Source: Lewinellaceae bacterium (lineage in GTDB: Bacteria > Bacteroidota > Bacteroidia > Chitinophagales > Saprospiraceae). Taken from it: DNA of 64,000 bases. Every line of letters starts with the position of its first letter. Within the stretch, counting starts at the first letter, position 1. The stretch lies in contig JACJXZ010000013.1 in NCBI GenBank assembly GCA_020636375.1, forward strand, positions 1 through 64,000, written 5' to 3'. The position numbers and the translations under genes were made by a program. The notes under the pieces are model-generated. The model did not search any database, was not told the origin of the DNA, and was given only the letters and a program-made list of their open reading frames with translations. Below are positions 15,255 to 24,583 of the stretch, in pieces.

Positions 15255-17922
15255 GCTTCGCTTGCCTTTCGATCAGGTGAATCTTTTCGTCAATGACGAT
15301 CTTGCCGCTCGTTCCGCGGCGGATGATGGCGTAGCGGTCGAACCCGTCGACCATATCGGGCGCCGCAAAAATGGGGTAGTAGTGGTTGTCCTGGCAGTAC
15401 TGCACCAGCTGCGGGCGGTTCTTGCTGTCGATGGTGGCGATCTCGTCGATGAAAAGCACGATGCGGTTCTCCGGGCTGCGCACCGTCAGGCGGTTGATCA
15501 CCGTCATGATGATGATGAGGCGCAACATGCGGTCGGTGCCGTCCGACTCCACCTGCCGCGCCAGGTTGACCGAGCGGGCCTTGCCGTTGACGGTGAGGCG
15601 CAGCCGCAGGTCGAACAGTTCGTTGAACGGGACGGCCTGCCCGCGCTCCAGGTATTCGCGCAGGATTTCGAAGTGGCCGTTGGATGCCTCGCCCTGCCCG
15701 AAGAGGGTTTGGGCGTTGAGGGTCAGGCCGGCGATCTTGCGCAGGTCTTTCTGTAGCCGCTCGTTGGGTTCCAGCTCTACTTTGAGCGATTCGATGTTGG
15801 AAATGCGCACCCGCCCGAGTTGATAGTTGAACTCGTTGACGATGAAGGTGCGGAACTCCTCGTAGCCGTCGAGGAACTTCTGCGCCGGGTTGGCGAACTG
15901 CACGGCGATGTTGCTGAGCAGGGTTTCGATGCTCTGCTCTTTGTCCTGCAGCGACTTCAGTTCCTGTTCCAGGGCATTGATGAAGCGCTTTTCGTCGGCC
16001 AGGTCATACTGGGCCTTGTTCCGCAACTGGTTGAAGAGGCGGCTTTTTTGTTCGGCCAGTTTTTTATACTTGTCGTAATTCTGCCTGATATCCTGGTATA
16101 AGCTGCGGGCGTCTTTGGCACCGCCCTCCACTTCCTTTTCGAGCACGAAATGTTCGAGGTCCATCCCTTCCAGCTCGCGCTGGTCCCGCCGCAGGTTGGC
16201 CTCGTCCTGGCGCAGGGCGGCCATCTGTTCCTGAAGCACCTGCCGGCCGGTGTCCAGTCGTTCGATGGCTTCGGCCAGCTGGCGCAGCTTCTTTTCGGTT
16301 TTTTCTTTTTCGCCGGCCAGTTTATCCAGTTCCTTTTTCAGCCTTTTGATCTCCTGGCCGACCTGGTCCATCCGGCTGGCCAGCCCGATGTCGTCCTCCA
16401 GTTTTTTCTGCTGTTCGAGGGCTTCAGCACGTTGTTTTTCCAGGGCGGCCCGGTTGCGGATGGCTTCCAGCAGTTGGGAGATGCGGGCCTGCTCGCTTTC
16501 CAGGTCGGCGATCTCGGCGGCCAGCTCTTCCGGAGTGGCCAGGGGTTGCAGCTTAAAGTCATCGGGCAGCTGGATCTCGCCGTCGAAGAGTTGGACGCGG
16601 CGCGCTGCTTTGGTGGCCTTCCTGCGGATGGCGGATTTGGGCAGGTGGCCCAGCTCTGGCCGCAGGATGCTATTGAGCAGTTTGATGTCTTCCGCCTCGT
16701 CCGCCAGGTGGTTGATGAGCCAGTTTTCGCTGTTGGCCAGTTCCCGGCGCTTGTTCCCGATGCTGTTTTGCAGGCGCTGCTGCCGCCGCTCCAGTTCTTC
16801 CGGAGATTTGCCGGACCCGCGGGCCTCCTGCAGGCGGTAGCTGAGTTTCTCCAGGGCCTCCCGGGCGCTCTGCAGTTGTTGCTGGAGGAGCGGCAGGGGC
16901 GGCAGGGCCTGTATGGCCTTCTGCGTTTGTTCCTCCTGCCGGATTTTTTCCCGAAGGCTCTGCATCCGGTGGCGCAGGATACCCACCTCCTGGTTTTGTT
17001 CGCCCTTTTGCTGCTCCAGTTCGCGGGCCTGGAGCTTCAGTTCCCCGGCTTCTTTTTCTTTGTGGTAAATCTTGTCGGCCAGCTCAGCGGCCAGGGCGGT
17101 GGCGGCCTGGCGGTAAAGGCGGAACTGCCGGGCGAGGTTGTCGTATACCTCCTGCACTTCGCCGGTCAGCAGCCGGAACTGGCGGAATTCTTCCTCGATA
17201 CTCCGCAGGATGGCCAGCTTCTGGCTTTCCCGGCGCAGGCGGTCGATGTCCTGCATATTCTGGCGGCTGTAGCTGAGCTGGTCCTGGTCGCGGTTGTCGG
17301 CGATGAGCAGGATGTCTTTCAGCGCCCGGTTGGTCACCAGCTTGGAGTTGATGAGGTAGCGGTAGACCTTGGTGAAGCTGTTGGTGGTGCCGCTGCTCTT
17401 GCATTTGGGCGTCAGCCAGACGGCGGCGTTGTTCCCTTTGCCGGTGTGGTAAATCTGGCGCAACACGTCGGTGGCCTGTGGCAGCTCCTTCAGGCGCACC
17501 TGCCGTTCGCTGATCAGGTGGCGCGCCAGCTCGCGGTAGTTGCGCAGTTTCTGGCCCTTGGCTGTGGGTTCGAAGAAAAGGTCTTTCCGGTAGGCGGTTT
17601 CCAGCCTGGCGTAGTGCAGTTCCGCCTCCCCGTCGCGCCGGACCAGCACGCAGTAGCGGCGGCCCCGCTTGCTCACCTCGAAGACGATATAGCTGCGCTC
17701 CGCATCGGGGAAGTAATGGGCGATGGTTTCCTTATCCGCCGGCCGCTGGCCGCTGAAGTTCATCAGTTTCTTATTGACCAGAAAGACGAAGTTGAGCGCA
17801 TAGATCAGCGAGCTCTTGCCTACGTTGTTGGGGCCCACCAACTGCAGAGAGCGGCTCCCCTCGAAGTTGAGCTCGGCAATTTTATAAGAAGAAGAATTGA
17901 TCAGCACCAGTTTGGTCAGCAT
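15220..17922 (-). CDS. Wadjet/Mks SMC-like ATPase JetC (MksB-like)
   Basis: A 900-residue SMC/RecN-type ATPase. Walker A GPNNVGKSS is at about residues 30-38, followed by about 500 residues of heptad-rich coiled coil broken by a hinge-like middle (near SAIRRKATKAARRVQLFDG), and Walker B IVLFIDEIATID near residue 822 preceded by the SDGTDRMLRLI signature region. I start it at the ATG at 17922 because the ATP-binding core begins there; an upstream start would add 45 residues without conserved sequence. It is the first gene of the C-D-A-B cluster and would be the loop-extruding motor. Confidence 0.85.
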   Translation of the reverse strand: MLTKLVLINSSSYKIAELNFEGSRSLQLVGPNNVGKSSLIYALNFVFLVNKKLMNFSGQRPADKETIAHYFPDAERSYIVFEVSKRGRRYCVLVRRDGEAELHYARLETAYRKDLFFEPTAKGQKLRNYRELARHLISERQVRLKELPQATDVLRQIYHTGKGNNAAVWLTPKCKSSGTTNSFTKVYRYLINSKLVTNRALKDILLIADNRDQDQLSYSRQNMQDIDRLRRESQKLAILRSIEEEFRQFRLLTGEVQEVYDNLARQFRLYRQAATALAAELADKIYHKEKEAGELKLQARELEQQKGEQNQEVGILRHRMQSLREKIRQEEQTQKAIQALPPLPLLQQQLQSAREALEKLSYRLQEARGSGKSPEELERRQQRLQNSIGNKRRELANSENWLINHLADEAEDIKLLNSILRPELGHLPKSAIRRKATKAARRVQLFDGEIQLPDDFKLQPLATPEELAAEIADLESEQARISQLLEAIRNRAALEKQRAEALEQQKKLEDDIGLASRMDQVGQEIKRLKKELDKLAGEKEKTEKKLRQLAEAIERLDTGRQVLQEQMAALRQDEANLRRDQRELEGMDLEHFVLEKEVEGGAKDARSLYQDIRQNYDKYKKLAEQKSRLFNQLRNKAQYDLADEKRFINALEQELKSLQDKEQSIETLLSNIAVQFANPAQKFLDGYEEFRTFIVNEFNYQLGRVRISNIESLKVELEPNERLQKDLRKIAGLTLNAQTLFGQGEASNGHFEILREYLERGQAVPFNELFDLRLRLTVNGKARSVNLARQVESDGTDRMLRLIIIMTVINRLTVRSPENRIVLFIDEIATIDSKNRPQLVQYCQDNHYYPIFAAPDMVDGFDRYAIIRRGTSGKIVIDEKIHLIERQAKHDPTEEVLSEN

Positions 17923-18162
17923 CCGGGTTGTCTTTGCACTTAGGGCCTCTGCCTTAAAAGCCGCCAAAATAGGAATCTTTTCAGAGAGTTGGTAACACAG
18001 AGGAGCTGCCGCCTGATCCTTACTCAGAAAAAAAGCCCGAATACTGACAATCGTCATTTACAAAGAGGGCGATTCCCCATAAATTACTTACGCTTCCCTT
18101 TTGGCCATTAACCCCTATCGGCAGGACACCCCCGGTATCATTGTAACCAAAAAACCAAAATA

Positions 18163-19191
18163 ATGAAAACAGGATTCGTAATTCTGATGAGTGTCCTCAT
18201 GGCATTCCTTTTGGGGTGTCAGAAGGACGAGTTTCTCCCCACGCGCGAAGGATCGGCGCTTACTGCCGACTTCCGCGATGTGCCTGCCGAGCCACAGCTT
18301 CCGGCCTGGAAAGTAGCTATCCTGGAGATTGACGATTACATTACGGAAATGGTCGATGAAAACGTCCTGGCGCCCAGGTTAGGCGAAGTGCTCATGGCCC
18401 AGTCCGGCATCGTGGAAGATTTGCTGGAGAAGGGCATCAAGGATGAGGCCAGAGAACACCTTCAGGTTTTTGACGGCAAGGTTGAGACCATGGTTGAAAA
18501 GGGCTATTTCCCGGACGCCTATGCCAGGCCGCTGTTTGGCATGACGAAAAACCTGTCCTGGATTATCGACGGCAAGCTGGTTCAGTTTGCGGATGGATTC
18601 GAAAGCTGCGAAACAGGCGTTTTCCCGCACAGCAGAGGTTGGGTGTTGCAGCGCAATGGACGGGGCGAAGGCTTCCAGGCCGTTTCTGACGAGATGGCCG
18701 TATATGGCACGAAGTCCCTGAAGCTCGAGGGCAACATTGGATGGCCGGCTGTTACCTTTAAGCCTATGAAGGAGATGGCCAGGGTCGTTTTCGCCGAGGC
18801 CAGGGTTTATATCCGGGACCCCAAACCGGGAGTAGTCGACGGCCCTAAAGCGGCCTTCGGGTTTGGATACCTGGAAGAGGGGTATCTGGGCAAGCATGTA
18901 CACCGCGCCTTTGTGTACTTCGACACCAACGGCTACGTCTATTTCGGCGCCACCGGCGTGAAGTCCGAAAAACTGATGGCCTGGCAAGGCGAAGAATGGT
19001 ACAATATCCGGATCGGATACGACGATGCCTTTGAGCGCGGCAGCCTCTGGATCAACGGCGAACTGGTGCTCGAAGATTTCAGCCTCAAGGGGCCGCAGGG
19101 TGCCTATGCCGGCGTATTGCTCGACAGTGGCTGGGATGCTCATACCATCACTTATTTTGACGACGTGATGGTGTGGGCGCCAGCGGAGTGA
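18163..19191 (+). CDS. Exported lipoprotein with a C-terminal jelly-roll-like domain
   Basis: A 342-residue protein with a short signal peptide ending LLGC (Cys19), so it is probably anchored in a membrane as a lipoprotein. The first part is helical (LPAWKVAILEIDDYITEMVDENVL); the C-terminal half looks like a concanavalin/LamG-type beta sandwich (GYVYFGATGVKSEKLMAWQGEEWYNIRIGYDDAF, TYFDDVMVW). A binding role for carbohydrate or surface ligand is only a guess. It precedes the isoprenoid operon on the same strand by 132 bases and may or may not be co-transcribed. Confidence 0.8.
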   Translation: MKTGFVILMSVLMAFLLGCQKDEFLPTREGSALTADFRDVPAEPQLPAWKVAILEIDDYITEMVDENVLAPRLGEVLMAQSGIVEDLLEKGIKDEAREHLQVFDGKVETMVEKGYFPDAYARPLFGMTKNLSWIIDGKLVQFADGFESCETGVFPHSRGWVLQRNGRGEGFQAVSDEMAVYGTKSLKLEGNIGWPAVTFKPMKEMARVVFAEARVYIRDPKPGVVDGPKAAFGFGYLEEGYLGKHVHRAFVYFDTNGYVYFGATGVKSEKLMAWQGEEWYNIRIGYDDAFERGSLWINGELVLEDFSLKGPQGAYAGVLLDSGWDAHTITYFDDVMVWAPAE

Positions 19192-19323
19192 GCCTGATGT
19201 TGCCTGGTTATCCGTAAAGAATGAAGGGCATCTGTTGCCTGCGTACCAATTATAGCATGCAATCCGGGATCATACTTTTGAACGGGGCTGCCCATCGGCA
19301 GCCCCCAACCAAACCCCGGGACA

Positions 19324-20241
19324 ATGAAAACCCTTAAGAACCACGCCCGCCGGATGAGGCGGGAAATTTTCGGCCACCAACTGCGCACCCGCGGTGCCAA
19401 ATACCGCTCCTTCCTTCGTTATGTCCGCCTGTTCAAATATGCTGCGTTCAGCCCCCTGCGAGGCACCTTTCTGGAGTCCTATTATACTTTAATGCGTTAC
19501 CTGGACGATATCGTCGACGGGGACGCACCCGTGCCGGAAGGCTATGCCGACGGGGGCGCTTACCTGGAGGAAAAGATCCGCTTCTCCGAAAAGCCCGAAA
19601 ACCCAAAAGATGCGGCAGACTACCTGATGCTTTACTGCTTTGAAACCGGCGAGCGCTTTGGCGCCAATTTTCAGGAAGAAACTTCAGACATTCTGCACTC
19701 TCTGCTTTTCGATGCAAAACGGCGGGGCAAACTGTTGTTTTTTCCCGAAAAGGAACTGATGTATCATTTCCACTTGCTGGACGTTCGGGGCACTATCCGC
19801 GCCACGCTGAAAATCTTCAAAGAAGACCCGGAAAAGTATCCGTTGCTGGGCCCGCTGGGCCTGGCCTCCCGCTTTTACTACGATCTCCGGGATTTCGAGG
19901 CCGACATACGGGCAGGTTACGTCAATATTTCCATTGAAGACGCCCGGGCGTTCGGCATCGACCGGGAGTCGCTGCAGGACGTCAATTCACCGGGAGTACG
20001 CCGTTGGTTCCGCAGCCAGGCGATCAAAGGCCTAGAAATGCTGGAAGCGCATCACCGCCGGCTGCCGGAAGGGCGGTTCTCCCTATTGGCGCGGGCTACT
20101 TTTCCGCTGGTTTATGAGGCGCCGGCCCGCAGATTCTTCGACGGCACCCTGAAAGGGCTGTCCCTCTCTGAATTGCCGGAAAAAGAGGCTAAAACACTCC
20201 CGTTGGGTGAGAATTATAAAACCAGGAAAACTTACTCATGA
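19324..20241 (+). CDS. Squalene/phytoene synthase-like isoprenoid synthase
   Basis: A 305-residue all-helical protein. The first Mg-binding Asp-rich motif is seen as MRYLDDIVDGD (about residues 57-67) and the second as YYDLRDFEADIRAGYVNI (about 180-197), matching the DxxxD-GxxNI region of head-to-head prenyl synthases. Such enzymes join two prenyl diphosphates to make squalene- or phytoene-type C30/C40 chains. The stop overlaps the next start (ATGA), so it heads a coupled operon of five genes that ends with membrane and transport proteins. Confidence 0.75.
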   Translation: MKTLKNHARRMRREIFGHQLRTRGAKYRSFLRYVRLFKYAAFSPLRGTFLESYYTLMRYLDDIVDGDAPVPEGYADGGAYLEEKIRFSEKPENPKDAADYLMLYCFETGERFGANFQEETSDILHSLLFDAKRRGKLLFFPEKELMYHFHLLDVRGTIRATLKIFKEDPEKYPLLGPLGLASRFYYDLRDFEADIRAGYVNISIEDARAFGIDRESLQDVNSPGVRRWFRSQAIKGLEMLEAHHRRLPEGRFSLLARATFPLVYEAPARRFFDGTLKGLSLSELPEKEAKTLPLGENYKTRKTYS

Positions 20242-21065
20242 GCAAATCGAGAAACAATTTTTATCTGTCCAAATGGTACCTGGATTGCGTCGATGAGGGA
20301 GGCAATTCGGCCATTGGTTATGCCGCTTCCTTGCGCTGGCACCGCCTGGAAGTCCCGTACACCGGCTTGCTGCTGTACCAGGAAGGCAAAGGCGCCTCGG
20401 AACGCAGCCGATTCCAGGAGCTCAACTGGCCCAGCCAGATGGGCGACCAGATCATCTGGGAGGACGGTTCCTTCGGCATCTCCGGATGGTGGGAGGCGGA
20501 TGCTCCACCGCTCACCGCCCGGTTGTTTCACTCCGATAAAGGGTACGTTGACTGGCAGGGCTTCCAGCCCCGGTCCCATGCGCTGTTCGACATCGCCGAC
20601 GGCCCGGTCATCAAGGGCCTGGGTTACGCCGAACGGCTGGTGCTGACCGTGGCACCCTGGAAGGTCCCCATGGAGCAACTCCGCTGGGGGCGCTACCTGT
20701 CGGAAGCGGACTACCTGGTGTGGATAGAACTACACGGAGCGCCGGCACGGCAATGGGTATGGTACAACGGCGTGCCGGTTGAAGGGGCAGTCATCGGGGA
20801 TGAGGCCATACACCTGCCCCAGCTCGGCCTGCACCTGCAGTTCAGCCAGAGCGCCACCCTGGAAGCCGAAAAAAAGATTTTCAATGTCGTCCGCTCCCTG
20901 GTGCCTTACTTGCACGGCTTCAACCGCGTGGTTCCCCGGTTTTTCCTCTATGCCAACGAGCACAAATGGAGGAGCCGGGGCAAACTCTTTGAGCGGGATG
21001 AGGTAAAAAGCGAAGGTTGGGCCATCCACGAGCTGGTCGACTTTACCAGAGCGGAGGAAGTATGA
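20238..21065 (+). CDS. Possible lipocalin-like CrtC/AttH-type protein
   Basis: A 275-residue cytoplasmic protein rich in Trp and Tyr and apparently all-beta. The segment GLGYAERLVLTVAPWKVP and the repeated W-G-R and W-I-E patches (LRWGRYLSEADYLVWIELHG) recall the double-lipocalin fold of carotenoid 1,2-hydratases (CrtC) and AttH, which act on isoprenoid chains. The match is weak and rests partly on its being coupled to a squalene/phytoene synthase-like gene by a 4-base overlap. A novel terpene cyclase or hydratase is the most attractive reading; function is not proven. Confidence 0.55.
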   Translation: MSKSRNNFYLSKWYLDCVDEGGNSAIGYAASLRWHRLEVPYTGLLLYQEGKGASERSRFQELNWPSQMGDQIIWEDGSFGISGWWEADAPPLTARLFHSDKGYVDWQGFQPRSHALFDIADGPVIKGLGYAERLVLTVAPWKVPMEQLRWGRYLSEADYLVWIELHGAPARQWVWYNGVPVEGAVIGDEAIHLPQLGLHLQFSQSATLEAEKKIFNVVRSLVPYLHGFNRVVPRFFLYANEHKWRSRGKLFERDEVKSEGWAIHELVDFTRAEEV

Positions 21066-21676
21066 TGCTCCGGGTGGAAAATATCGCCAAATCGTTTGGC
21101 CGGAAGGCCGTGCTGAATGGCGTGTCCTTTCATCTGGCCGAAGGGAGCATGAGCGGCATTGTGGGCGAGAACGGCTCAGGGAAATCCACCTTGCTGAAGA
21201 TCGTCGTTGGGGCAATGAAAGCGGACAGCGGCCGGGTGGCGGTCGCGGGGTGCCTGGGTTACTGCCCCCAGGAAGCACAGCTTTTTTCACAGCTTACCGT
21301 GCTGGAGCATTTCCAATATTTTGCTGCCGCCTACAGCCGGTTGGCCGGAGGGAAAGGCAATCATAAGTGGGAAATCACTCGTAATCAATTGCTGGAACAT
21401 TTTCAGTTTGGCCAGTACGGCCGCCATCTGGTAGCCCACCTAAGCGGCGGCACCCGGCAGAAGCTAAACCTTTGCCTCGCTCTATTCCACCGGCCGCAGA
21501 TTCTCGTGCTCGACGAGCCCTACAATGGTTTTGACTGGGAAACGTACCTACGGTTTTGGGAATACGCCAGGCAATTTCAGGCAGAGGGTGGCGCCATATT
21601 GGTCGTCACGCACCTGATCACAGACAAGCATCGCTTCGGGCACATTTATAACCTTAAAAACGGCATGCTGCAATGA
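21062..21676 (+). CDS. ABC transporter ATP-binding protein
   Basis: A 204-residue nucleotide-binding domain with Walker A GENGSGKST (about residues 36-44), Q-loop region YCPQEAQLF, signature LSGGTRQKL and Walker B ILVLDEPYNGFDW. It is a minimal half-type ATPase of the exporter kind used with two-subunit membrane permeases. The start overlaps the previous stop (ATGATG) and its own stop overlaps the permease start. With the next gene it probably exports or flips the lipid product of the operon (inference). Confidence 0.9.
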   Translation: MMLRVENIAKSFGRKAVLNGVSFHLAEGSMSGIVGENGSGKSTLLKIVVGAMKADSGRVAVAGCLGYCPQEAQLFSQLTVLEHFQYFAAAYSRLAGGKGNHKWEITRNQLLEHFQFGQYGRHLVAHLSGGTRQKLNLCLALFHRPQILVLDEPYNGFDWETYLRFWEYARQFQAEGGAILVVTHLITDKHRFGHIYNLKNGMLQ

Positions 21677-22434
21677 CGGTGGGGAGGATAGGGGTCAGCG
21701 TATCGATGATGCTGCGGATGATGTTCCGGCGGCGCATCATCCCGATCCTTCTGCTGGTTATTCCCACTGTTTTTTTGCTGGCGGTATACGCGACTACTTC
21801 GGAACGGATGATGCCGTTCCGCCTGGCCTCGGTGGACGAAGCGGTGTTCCTGGAAGCCAGCGAGCGCAACATATCCCTGCTTTTCCTGGCTGTGGCTTCG
21901 GTGGGGTTCCTGTCTTCTTTCCTGGCCCTGAACCTTATCCAACGCGAGTCGGCGGTGGATCGGCGCCTGGTGCTGTGCGGTTTTCACCCTGTTGCCCTGT
22001 TGCTGAGCAAACTGGCGGTGCTGGCTGGCTGCACGGCGCTCATCGCCCTGTATGTGGGCCTGTCGCTTTTGGCGTTCTTTACTCCTGAGCGTCTGTTCCT
22101 GATGATCCTGGGCCTCTTCCTGGCAGGGCTGGCCTATGGCAGCTACGGCCTGCTGGTAGGCAGCCTGATCAGGGGCGAGCTGGAAGGCGTCCTGCTCATC
22201 GTGTTGCTGGCTAATATCGACGCCGGGTGGCTGCAAAACCCACTCTTCTACGCGGAGGCGGAAAACCAGTTCATCATCCGCTGCCTGCCGGCTTACTTTC
22301 CATCGCAGGCGGCCATTGCCGCCGCTTTTTCCGACCACCCCATCGGCACCTCGGTGCTGGCCAGCGGCCTTTACGCGCTGGCCTTCCTGGCAATTGCCGG
22401 AACACTTTACTTCATTAAAATGCGCAGAAAATGA
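21673..22434 (+). CDS. ABC-2-like membrane permease subunit
   Basis: A 253-residue integral membrane protein with about six hydrophobic segments (PILLLVIPTVFLLAVYA, LLFLAVASVGFLSSFLAL, LLSKLAVLAGCTALIALYVGL, LFLMILGLFLAGLAYG, VLASGLYALAFLAIAGTLYF). A large loop between the first two segments carries ERMMPFRLASVDEAVFLEASERN. It starts 4 bases inside the end of the ATPase gene, so it is its partner. The substrate is unknown. Confidence 0.82.
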   Translation: MTVGRIGVSVSMMLRMMFRRRIIPILLLVIPTVFLLAVYATTSERMMPFRLASVDEAVFLEASERNISLLFLAVASVGFLSSFLALNLIQRESAVDRRLVLCGFHPVALLLSKLAVLAGCTALIALYVGLSLLAFFTPERLFLMILGLFLAGLAYGSYGLLVGSLIRGELEGVLLIVLLANIDAGWLQNPLFYAEAENQFIIRCLPAYFPSQAAIAAAFSDHPIGTSVLASGLYALAFLAIAGTLYFIKMRRK

Positions 22435-24341
22435 AAGCGAAACGGCATCAAACCGGCAAATGGCTGTACGGCATCCTGTTTGTGATCATCCTGCCGGCCC
22501 TGCTCCTGGCCTGGAGCTACGGTACGGAAGCCATTGTCGGACTACCTCCCATTCGCGATCCCGGCTGGGGCGCAGGCATCGGAGGCGCAGGCTTATTGCT
22601 GATGCTGTGGGGCATGTACGCCCTGTGGAAATACGGCCGGGGCCTGCCGATGAACGCTTTTCCGCCTCCATTGTATGTAAGACGGGGGCCTTACCGTTGG
22701 CTGCGCCATCCCATTTACTGGGGGTTTGGGCTGTTCCTCGCGGGCGCTTCCATTTTCCTGGGTTCCGCCAGCGCCCTCTGGCTGGTGATGCCGGTTGCCA
22801 TCCTCGGCATGGCCGCCCTGGTGTGGGGATACGAGCGCCCAGATCTGGAGCAACGCTTTCCGGAAATCGACAAGCAGGTGTGGATCGGCCTGCCGGAAAA
22901 CAGCGATGAACCGCCCGGGTGGCACCAACGGCTGGTTGTGCTTTTCCTGGTGACAGCGCTCTGGTTGCCGGGTGCCAACGTTTATAATTTCCTGTTGGGG
23001 GATACCGCGCCGGCGGCACAATGGCCCTGGCCAATGGGACCGGCTGCCGGCCCGGCCCTTGTTTTCGGCATCTCCTGGGCATTTTTCCTTTTAGTGCCCT
23101 TCGCTGTGACAAGCCGCCGGGAATTGCGCCGGTGGGGGATCGCCTCCCTCGCCGGCGGTACCCTGGCCCTGTATGCGGCCTTCCTCTGGCCGGCCGTCGG
23201 CGGGCAGTTCCTGCCGGCAGCGGCATATGGGGGAGAGGGCCTGTTCTGGAATATCCCTGTTTTTGAGTTTCTGGCCCTGCCTGCTTTTATGGTACTGTTG
23301 GCGGCGCAGGCGTATGCCCGTTGCCGGTCCCGGCTTGGAATCCTGGTTTCGGCCGCCGGCATTGCCCTGGCCGTTGGGCTGGCAGCTTACAGTGAAGCGC
23401 CGTGGCTGCACCTGCTCTCCAGCCTGGCCGTTTTCGGTTTCGCCGTCAACCTTCGATGCATCTGGGCCGCTTTGCGGCGGGCTGCCGAATGGGTGGCCAA
23501 CTCCTGGAAAGAGTGGGTGTTCGGCCCGGTGCGGGTGATCAATCACGGATTTTATGTCGGCGCCGGCGCGCTCATCGGCACCCTCATCATCGGCGGGCTG
23601 GCGGGCGAGGCTTACGCCTGGGCGGTGGTGCTGTTTGCTTTCGTGAGCATCATTTTCTCCGCGCTCTGGGCCCAGCTGATCGAAGGCTCGGAAAAGCTGA
23701 AGCGCCCCTATGGGTATTACGGCGCGCTGGTGGGTATCCTCTTTTCCAGCCTGGCGGTCCGGGCGGCTGGCTATGATGTATGGGTCGTCATCGGGGCGTT
23801 TTCCGTCGTCATGCCCTGGGTGCAGGGCGTCGGCAGGCTGCGTTGCCTGGTCAACGGCTGCTGCCACGGCGCGCCGGTGGAGAGCGAAAAGATAGGCATC
23901 CGGTATTTCCATCCGCGCTCGAGGGTGTGTGGCATCTCCAATATGAAAGGGCAGAACCTGCATCCCACCCAGCTCTACGCCATCATCTGGTTGTTCTTCA
24001 TCGGATTTATACAGCTGGTCTTCTGGCAATGGGGCCTTTCCTTTTCCTTCATTTTCGGCATGTACCTCATCCTCACCGGCCTGGGGCGCTTTGTGGAGGA
24101 GGCCTACCGCGGCGAAGTGCAGACGCCCGTCCGCTACGGCCTGCGCCTGTACCAGTGGACGGCCATCGCTTCGGTGCTGGCAGGCATGGTGTTTACGGTT
24201 ATTCCCGTGGCCCGGCCCATCCTGGCGCCGGCTTTCGGCTGGAATATCGTATGGGCGGCGCTGGTAATCGGAGCGTTTACGTTTTTTGCGATGGGGGTGG
24301 ATTTTCCGAGGTCGAACGTGCGGTTTTCGCGGCTGGTGTGA
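22431..24341 (+). CDS. Membrane fusion: ICMT-like methyltransferase plus Lgt-like domain
   Basis: A 636-residue polytopic membrane protein that seems to join two lipid-modifying domains. Residues about 1-165 resemble isoprenylcysteine/phospholipid methyltransferases (GPYRWLRHPIYWGFGLF and YERPDLEQRFPEID, the SAM-binding helix region). The C-terminal third resembles prolipoprotein diacylglyceryl transferase: KRPYGYYGALVG in place of the usual HGG loop, GRLRCLVNGCCHGAP (about residues 468-482), HPTQLYA and GRFVEEAYRG. The middle is extra membrane segments. It ends the coupled isoprenoid operon and might transfer or cap a prenyl or acyl lipid. Confidence 0.7.
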   Translation: MKAKRHQTGKWLYGILFVIILPALLLAWSYGTEAIVGLPPIRDPGWGAGIGGAGLLLMLWGMYALWKYGRGLPMNAFPPPLYVRRGPYRWLRHPIYWGFGLFLAGASIFLGSASALWLVMPVAILGMAALVWGYERPDLEQRFPEIDKQVWIGLPENSDEPPGWHQRLVVLFLVTALWLPGANVYNFLLGDTAPAAQWPWPMGPAAGPALVFGISWAFFLLVPFAVTSRRELRRWGIASLAGGTLALYAAFLWPAVGGQFLPAAAYGGEGLFWNIPVFEFLALPAFMVLLAAQAYARCRSRLGILVSAAGIALAVGLAAYSEAPWLHLLSSLAVFGFAVNLRCIWAALRRAAEWVANSWKEWVFGPVRVINHGFYVGAGALIGTLIIGGLAGEAYAWAVVLFAFVSIIFSALWAQLIEGSEKLKRPYGYYGALVGILFSSLAVRAAGYDVWVVIGAFSVVMPWVQGVGRLRCLVNGCCHGAPVESEKIGIRYFHPRSRVCGISNMKGQNLHPTQLYAIIWLFFIGFIQLVFWQWGLSFSFIFGMYLILTGLGRFVEEAYRGEVQTPVRYGLRLYQWTAIASVLAGMVFTVIPVARPILAPAFGWNIVWAALVIGAFTFFAMGVDFPRSNVRFSRLV

Positions 24342-24491
24342 GGGGGCTGGGAACAAGTTCTGATACGGATTATCACTACTTGAAACAGGAAGGGAAGACT
24401 AATATCTCTCAATAGATATCGATATCCTGCCAGTTTTTTCTGATTGTTTGAGATTTCACTTCCATTGGTTCTGATTTCACAGTCAGTATCT

Positions 24492-24499
24492 TAATTTTG
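24492..24499 (+). promoter_or_regulatory. Candidate -7 box for AlbA_2/ParA operon
   Basis: TAATTTTG fits the TAnnTTTG box; a TTG lies 24 bases upstream (24465-24467), which is longer than the usual spacer, so the promoter is tentative. Confidence 0.4.
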
Positions 24500-24583
24500 T
24501 TCATCCCGGGACGACATTCTCAACATTTGCGTTCGGGACATGGCGGCTGCTGACGGACGGCAAACCGATGATAAAAAACAAGC

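Noticed and set aside
16150..17943. Long open frame on the plus strand opposite the JetC-like gene (597 codons)
   Set aside because: It is an opposite-strand shadow of a clear SMC-type gene; its residues are Leu/Val/Phe-rich without motifs.
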